Below, piece by piece: positions 6,601 through 10,455 of a stretch of 10,455 nt of DNA. A model generated the notes under the pieces. It was not told the origin of the DNA and searched no databases. It saw nothing but the letters and a program-made list of their open reading frames with translations. The stretch covers positions 1-10,455 of the forward strand of contig NZ_JAUSWN010000038.1 of the NCBI RefSeq assembly GCF_030815255.1, written 5' to 3'. Every line of letters starts with the position of its first letter. Position 1 is the first letter of the stretch. The position numbers and the translations under genes were made by a program. The DNA is from Hathewaya limosa. GTDB lineage: Bacteria > Bacillota > Clostridia > Clostridiales > Clostridiaceae.

Positions 6601-7569
6601 ATGTCATTGACTAAGAGACCTAGAAGACTTAGAACTAATGAAAGTATTAGAGGTATGATAAGAGAAACTAAACTTCATGTAGAAGATTTAATCTATCCTT
6701 TATTTGTAGAAGAAGGAGAAAATTTAAAGGAAGAGATTTCTTCTATGAAGGGAGTTTATCGTTTTTCCGTAGATAGAGTAAATGAGGAAATAAAAGAGTT
6801 AATAGATTTAGGTATTAAGTATGTTATTTTGTTTGGAATCCCTAATGAAAAAGATGAGTGTGGAAGTGGGGCTTATTGTTCTTGTGGGATAGTACAAAAA
6901 GCTGTCAGGGAAATAAAGTCTAAATATCCTGAAATGTATGTTATAACAGATATTTGTATGTGTGAATATACTTCACATGGACATTGCGGTATTTTAACAA
7001 AAGAGGGATATGTAAATAATGATGAGACCTTAAAATACTTAGGTAAAATTGCAGTAAGTCATGCAGAAGCAGGAGCGGATATGGTAGCACCGTCTGATAT
7101 GATGGATGGTAGAATAGAATATATTAGAGGATGTTTAGATGAGGCAGGATATGTAAATCTTCCAATTATGGCTTATAGTGCAAAATATGCATCAGCTTTT
7201 TATGGGCCTTTTAGAGATGCAGCAGATTCAGCACCTTCTTTTGGGGATAGAAAGTCATATCAAATGGATCCGGCAAATATTAATGAAGGCTTAAGAGAAG
7301 TTGAGTTAGATATTGAAGAAGGCGCAGATATCGTTATGGTAAAACCAGCTTTAGCTTACTTAGATGTAATAAGAGAGGTTAAAAATAATTATAATATGCC
7401 TATAGCAGCTTATAATGTAAGTGGAGAATACTCTATGATTAAATTGGCTGTGGAAAATGGATTATTAAATGAATCTGCTATTATGGAATCATTAATTTCT
7501 ATAAAAAGAGCAGGGGCAGATATAATAATTACTTATTTTGCAAAAGAAGTAGCAAAAAAATTAAAGTAG
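6601..7569 (+). CDS. hemB: Porphobilinogen synthase (5-aminolevulinate dehydratase)
   Basis: It condenses two 5-aminolevulinates to porphobilinogen. The 322-residue protein shows the N-terminal RPRRLR arm, the zinc-site cysteines Cys119, Cys121 and Cys129 in DICMCEYTSHGHCG, and the two active-site lysines Lys195 (in AYSAKYASAFYGPFRDAA) and Lys248 (in VMVKPALAYLD), the latter forming the Schiff base. The three-cysteine pattern marks the zinc-dependent subgroup rather than the magnesium-only one. It begins 38 nt after the cobA-hemD fusion, with a strong GGAGG (6589-6593) 7 nt before ATG 6601. All catalytic residues are present. The enzyme acts before hemC in the pathway but after it in gene order. 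Confidence 0.97.
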   Translation: MSLTKRPRRLRTNESIRGMIRETKLHVEDLIYPLFVEEGENLKEEISSMKGVYRFSVDRVNEEIKELIDLGIKYVILFGIPNEKDECGSGAYCSCGIVQKAVREIKSKYPEMYVITDICMCEYTSHGHCGILTKEGYVNNDETLKYLGKIAVSHAEAGADMVAPSDMMDGRIEYIRGCLDEAGYVNLPIMAYSAKYASAFYGPFRDAADSAPSFGDRKSYQMDPANINEGLREVELDIEEGADIVMVKPALAYLDVIREVKNNYNMPIAAYNVSGEYSMIKLAVENGLLNESAIMESLISIKRAGADIIITYFAKEVAKKLK

Positions 7570-7584
7570 TAGAGGAGTATAAGC

Positions 7585-8889
7585 ATGCAAGGATTAGAAA
7601 CTAAGAAATCAGAAGCTATATTTGAAGAGGCTAAAAAATATATACCAGGTGGAGTTAACAGTCCTGTTAGAGCTTTTAAATCAGTGGGTTTAAGTCCTAT
7701 ATTTGTAGAAAGAGCAAAAGGATCTAGAATATATGATGTAGATGGAAATGAATATATAGATTATATTTGTTCTTGGGGTCCATTAATTCTGGGACATAGT
7801 AATGAAGATTTAATGGAAGGTTTTGAAGATATACTGAAAAGGGGAACTAGTTATGGAGTTCCAACTGAAATAGAAGTTAAAATGGCTAAGTTCATAGTTG
7901 AAGCTTATCCATCAATAGATATGGTTAGAATGGTTAATTCAGGAACTGAGGCTACTATGAGTGCATTGAGAGTAGCTAGGGGATATACAAAAAGAAATAA
8001 GATTGTTAAATTTGAAGGTTGCTATCATGGTCATTCTGATGCTTTACTTGTTAAATCAGGATCTGGCACAATAACATTTGGTGTTCCAACAAGTCCAGGA
8101 GTACCAGCAGATACAGTAAAAGATACTTTAGTGTGCACATATAATGATATGAAATCAGTAGAAAGCATATTTAGAGAATATGAAAATGATATTGCTGCTA
8201 TAATAGTAGAACCAGTTGGTGGTAATATGGGGGTTGTCCCAGCAACGAAAGAGTTTTTACAGGGCTTAAGAAGAATAACAAAAGAATACGGTTCGGTATT
8301 AATATTTGATGAAGTTATTACGGGATTTAGAGTAGCATTTGGTGGTGCACAAGAGGTATATGATATAGAACCAGATATGACTTGTTTTGGAAAAATCATA
8401 GGTGCGGGGTTACCAGTAGGTGCTTATGGTGGTAAAAAAGAAATAATGGAAATGGTATCACCAGTAGGACCAGTGTATCAAGCAGGAACATTATCAGGGA
8501 ATCCATTAGCCATGTTTATGGGATATAAAAATTTAACTATACTAAAAGAAAAGCCAGAAGTATATGATAAACTAGAAAAATTAGCTATAAAATTTGAAGC
8601 TGAAATGAATAAAGTTATACAAGAATTAGATGTAGAGGTTACAGTTATAAGATTTAAGGCCATGATGTGTGTATTCTTTGCAAAAGGAGAATTTAAAAAT
8701 TATAGTGATGTAACTAAGTGTGATACAGAAAAATATGCTGTATTCTTTAAAGAAATGCTAAGAGGTGGTATATTATTTCCACCAGCTCAATTTGAAGGAT
8801 TATTCTTATCAGCAGCACATACAGAAGAGGATATCGAGAATACTATAGAGGTATTTAAAAATGCCTTAAAGGTTGCTTTTAATAAATAA
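7585..8889 (+). CDS. hemL: Glutamate-1-semialdehyde 2,1-aminomutase
   Basis: This PLP-dependent class III aminotransferase-fold enzyme turns glutamate-1-semialdehyde, the HemA product, into 5-aminolevulinate. It has 434 residues, normal for HemL. Motifs are PGGVNSPVRAF (21-31), the PLP phosphate region NSGTEATMSALR (118-129), the CYHGHSD stretch (146-152), LIFDEVITGFR (239-249) and the PLP-binding lysine in CFGKIIGAGLPVGAYGG (Lys270). The motif set and the hem context distinguish it from other class III aminotransferases. AGGAG (7573-7577) is 7 nt before ATG 7585, and hemB ends 15 nt earlier. It is the last gene of the run; a long terminator follows 12 nt after its stop. Confidence 0.97.
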   Translation: MQGLETKKSEAIFEEAKKYIPGGVNSPVRAFKSVGLSPIFVERAKGSRIYDVDGNEYIDYICSWGPLILGHSNEDLMEGFEDILKRGTSYGVPTEIEVKMAKFIVEAYPSIDMVRMVNSGTEATMSALRVARGYTKRNKIVKFEGCYHGHSDALLVKSGSGTITFGVPTSPGVPADTVKDTLVCTYNDMKSVESIFREYENDIAAIIVEPVGGNMGVVPATKEFLQGLRRITKEYGSVLIFDEVITGFRVAFGGAQEVYDIEPDMTCFGKIIGAGLPVGAYGGKKEIMEMVSPVGPVYQAGTLSGNPLAMFMGYKNLTILKEKPEVYDKLEKLAIKFEAEMNKVIQELDVEVTVIRFKAMMCVFFAKGEFKNYSDVTKCDTEKYAVFFKEMLRGGILFPPAQFEGLFLSAAHTEEDIENTIEVFKNALKVAFNK

Positions 8890-8901
8890 ATTAAAATTAA
8901 T

Positions 8902-8951
8902 AAGCATGTATACATAAAACCATTAAAAGTTTTGTGTATACATGCTTTTTT
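8902..8951 (+). terminator. Rho-independent terminator of the cbi-hem operon
   Basis: A 19-bp stem pairs 8902-8920 (starting AAGCATGTATAC) with 8929-8947 (ending GTATACATGCTT), all matched except one G-T wobble (8915/8934). The 8-nt loop is CATTAAAA, and a T run reaches 8951. It is the only terminator found between cbiQ and the patatin gene, which supports a single eight-gene transcript. Confidence 0.95.
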
Positions 8952-8995
8952 ATTTAGATCAAATAGAGAGATGAACAAAAGCTATTAAATTATTA

Positions 8996-9024
8996 TGAAC
9001 ATATATCATATGATAATATATAAA
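8996..9024 (+). promoter_or_regulatory. Candidate promoter of the patatin-like gene, with palindrome in the spacer
   Basis: TGAACA (8996-9001) and TATAAA (9019-9024) are 17 bp apart, with 4/6 and 5/6 consensus matches. The spacer contains a perfect 12-bp palindrome, TATCATATGATA (9004-9015). The region is so AT-rich that chance matches are likely. A promoter is expected here because the operon terminator lies just upstream. Confidence 0.4.
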
Positions 9025-9054
9025 TAATAATTACAAGTTGAAGGTGAGAAAAAT

Positions 9055-10002
9055 ATGCTGAAAATAGGTTTAGTACTTTCAGGTGGAGGAGGCAAAGGTG
9101 CTTATGAAATAGGTGTTTGGAAAGCTTTAAAAGAATTAGGAATAGATGAATTTATTACAGCTGTTTCAGGAACATCAATAGGTGCTTTAAATGCCGTTTT
9201 ATTTTTACAAGGTAATTATGAATTAGCAGAAAGTGTTTGGTTAAATTTATCTAAAGACAAAATAATGCCAATAGATAATAAAGAACTTGCTATTAAAGGA
9301 TTAGCAATGTTTATAGGAAATAAGAATTTAAATCTAATAAAAAAACTTTATCCTAAGGTTTTAGAACAAGGCAATATATCTAGAGAAGGATTAGAAGAAA
9401 TAATGGACAAGTATATAGATTTTGATTCTGTATTAAGATCAAGTAAAAGCTGTTATGCAACCTGTAGTGAAGTACCAGAATTAAAATCTAAATATTTTAA
9501 AATAAATAATTATGACAAAGAAAATGTCAGAGATATATTATTGGCAACATCAGCTTTGCCCATGATTTATGAAAGTAAAGAGATAGAGAATAGAAGATAT
9601 ATAGATGGGGGAATATCAGATAATATTCCGATTCAACCACTATATGGAGAAGGTTGTGATGTAATAATAGTAGTTCATTTAGGGAAGGAGATACCGATTG
9701 ATAGAAGTATCTATCCTAATACACAAATAATAGAGATATTTCCTAGTTGTGAACAAGGTGGAATGTTATCTGGAGTTTTAGATTTTACACAAGAGGGTGC
9801 AAGACGGAGAATATTATATGGCTATGAAGATACCATGAATTTATTAAATCCCATACTTAATATAGCATATTATAGATTTAAAATAGAATTAGAGGAAGAG
9901 AAAAATTTACTAAGGTGTAATGAAAAAAAGAAGGTAAATTTTTTTAGAAAAGTCTTTAGAAAAAAAGAAGAGAATATATTTGTAGATAGAAAGAAAAATT
10001 GA
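9055..10002 (+). CDS. Patatin-like phospholipase family protein
   Basis: A 315-residue patatin-domain protein, predicted to be a serine acyl hydrolase with a Ser-Asp dyad. The oxyanion loop SGGGGKGAYE is at residues 9-18, the nucleophile elbow GTSIG has Ser41, and the catalytic Asp184 is in the DGG motif of RRYIDGGISDNIP. No signal peptide is seen, so it is probably cytoplasmic or peripheral at the membrane. After the domain, the last 35 or so residues are strongly lysine/arginine-rich (KKKVNFFRKVFRKKEEN), which could contact acidic lipid head groups; that is a guess. AAGGTGAG (9041-9048) precedes ATG 9055. Terminators on both sides make it a monocistronic unit unconnected with tetrapyrrole synthesis. 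The natural substrate (phospholipid, lysophospholipid or other ester) cannot be told from the sequence. Confidence 0.9.
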   Translation: MLKIGLVLSGGGGKGAYEIGVWKALKELGIDEFITAVSGTSIGALNAVLFLQGNYELAESVWLNLSKDKIMPIDNKELAIKGLAMFIGNKNLNLIKKLYPKVLEQGNISREGLEEIMDKYIDFDSVLRSSKSCYATCSEVPELKSKYFKINNYDKENVRDILLATSALPMIYESKEIENRRYIDGGISDNIPIQPLYGEGCDVIIVVHLGKEIPIDRSIYPNTQIIEIFPSCEQGGMLSGVLDFTQEGARRRILYGYEDTMNLLNPILNIAYYRFKIELEEEKNLLRCNEKKKVNFFRKVFRKKEENIFVDRKKN

Positions 10003-10058
10003 AAATATGTATATACAAACAATAAAGAAAATAAAAAGATTAAAATATAAAATTTAAG

Positions 10059-10105
10059 AAAACAGTTAAATGTAAAATAAATTATATACCTTTAACTGTT
10101 TTTTT
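10059..10105 (+). terminator. Rho-independent terminator after the patatin-like gene
   Basis: AAAACAGTTAAA (10059-10070) pairs with TTTAACTGTTTT (10091-10102) over 12 bp, with a further GTA/TAC pairing inside (10072-10074/10087-10089) and a T run to 10105. The loop is longer than usual, but the stem and tail are clear. Confidence 0.85.
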
Positions 10106-10289
10106 ATGTAAATTTCAAGTCTATTATCATAATAATTGGAGTAAATAATACTAATCAAGTATAAAAAGGGTAATATACTTTACCCAGTGTATCAATACGT
10201 ATAAATTAAAGTAAAAGACCAAAAATCGTAGTAATTTAAATATAATTTATTGTAATCAGTATAAATCAATATAGATGTATGCTTTTTTA
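10106..10289. other. AT-rich non-coding spacer with small inverted repeats
   Basis: No plausible ORF was found here. GGGTAA (10168-10173) pairs with TTACCC (10180-10185), and AAGTATA (10157-10163) pairs with TATACTT (10174-10180). The two hairpins overlap and exclude one another. Neither is followed by a T run. A TATAAT at 10241-10246 has no -35 at proper spacing. Nothing else can be supported. Confidence 0.5.
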
Positions 10290-10298
10290 TGATATTAT
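10270..10298 (+). promoter_or_regulatory. Probable upstream (weaker) rRNA promoter P1
   Basis: TATTAT at 10293-10298 sits in TGATATTATA, identical to the -10 region of the stronger promoter 93 nt downstream. Shortly after it comes GTCGCT (10306-10311), also found after the second promoter. At 17-bp spacing the -35 reads TATAGA (10270-10275), only 3/6, so it is weak or decayed. Confidence 0.45.
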
Positions 10299-10309
10299 AT
10301 ATCTTGTCG

Positions 10310-10323
10310 CTGCGGCAACGCAG
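10310..10323 (+). other. Short hairpin with GCAA tetraloop downstream of P1
   Basis: CTGCG (10310-10314) pairs perfectly with CGCAG (10319-10323), closing GCAA, a GNRA-type tetraloop. It is a GC-rich island in an AT-rich spacer and would lie within the first 20 or so nucleotides of a P1 transcript. Confidence 0.6.
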
Positions 10324-10362
10324 TAAAACAACAAAACAAATTAAAAAATGTTTAAAAAGTTG

Positions 10363-10391
10363 TTGACAAAGAAAAACAAATTTGATATTAT
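10363..10391 (+). promoter_or_regulatory. rrn P2: Strong rRNA operon promoter P2
   Basis: A consensus TTGACA (10363-10368), an exact 17-bp spacer and TATTAT (10386-10391, 5/6) make this the strongest promoter in the window. The 40 bases upstream are A-rich, as in UP elements. Predicted start is about 10398. Downstream come a small hairpin and boxA, so it drives the next rRNA operon. Confidence 0.9.
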
Positions 10392-10398
10392 AAGTAAG

Positions 10399-10415
10399 TC
10401 GCTTGGTGAGAGCGA
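10399..10415 (+). other. Leader hairpin at the start of the rrn transcript
   Basis: TCGCT (10399-10403) pairs with AGCGA (10411-10415) around TGGTGAG. The stem can extend by a G-T and an A-T pair outward. It would fold right at the 5' end of the P2 transcript. Confidence 0.6.
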
Positions 10416-10430
10416 TTGAAAATAAGAAAT

Positions 10431-10455
10431 TGATCTTTGAAAATTAAACAGAGTA
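10431..10455 (+). promoter_or_regulatory. rRNA leader with boxA-type antitermination sequence; next rrn operon begins
   Basis: TGATCTTTGAAA (10431-10442) resembles the boxA of Gram-positive rRNA leaders, where NusB-S10 loads for rRNA antitermination. It is followed by ATTAAACAGAG, as commonly seen just before 16S genes in Firmicutes. The 16S gene itself lies beyond the window. Confidence 0.75.

Noticed and set aside
8031..8978. Three minus-strand frames antisense to hemL, the last extending through its terminator
   Set aside because: hemL is intact with all catalytic residues on the + strand. The opposite frames show low-complexity Ser/Ile/Phe composition, and one crosses the terminator stem.
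10168..10185. GGGTAA/TTACCC hairpin as a terminator or small RNA end
   Set aside because: The stem is only 6 bp, and no T run follows.

Overview
The window is AT-rich, Gram-positive-type DNA with AGGAGG-like ribosome binding sites, strong AGA/ATA codon preference, clostridial-type 5S and rrn leader sequences, and an anaerobe-style C5 tetrapyrrole cluster. Together these point to a Clostridium sensu stricto species. The species cannot be fixed from the sequence alone.

Layout, all genes on the + strand. (1) Positions 1-213: the 3' part of a 5S rRNA, a tRNA-Gly(GCC) with encoded CCA, and a terminator, i.e. the tail of an rRNA operon. (2) Positions 236-629: a sigma-A-like promoter, a cobalamin (B12) riboswitch aptamer with a 10-bp P1 stem, an expression-platform region and an intrinsic terminator. 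(3) Positions 656-8889: an eight-gene run with no internal terminator seen, cbiQ-cbiO-hemA-sirC-like-hemC-cobA/hemD fusion-hemB-hemL, closed by a 19-bp-stem terminator. (4) Positions 9055-10002: a patatin-like phospholipase with its own terminator. (5) Positions 10106-10455: a non-coding AT-rich stretch ending in tandem rRNA promoters, a boxA and the leader of a second rRNA operon, whose 16S gene begins beyond the window.

How the genes work together. HemA and HemL turn glutamyl-tRNA into 5-aminolevulinate. HemB makes porphobilinogen, HemC makes hydroxymethylbilane, and the HemD half of the fusion closes it to uroporphyrinogen III. The CobA half methylates that to precorrin-2, and the SirC-like dehydrogenase oxidises it to sirohydrochlorin, the branch point for siroheme and anaerobic B12. 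No protoheme-branch gene (hemE, hemN, hemH) is present. CbiQ and CbiO are the membrane and ATPase parts of an ECF transporter, probably cobalt uptake for corrin synthesis, although the substrate-specific CbiM/CbiN parts are not in the window. The B12 riboswitch ahead of the run suggests feedback: when cobalamin is plentiful, transcription stops before cbiQ and both cobalt uptake and precorrin supply fall.

I see no CRISPR array, insertion sequence, phage gene or clearly undescribed system. The most interesting signals are small: a covarying tertiary pair in the tRNA-Gly (A19-U56 instead of G19-C56), the riboswitch switching architecture, cbiQO without cbiMN, a duplicated rrn promoter unit, and the placement of the cluster between two same-direction rRNA operons.
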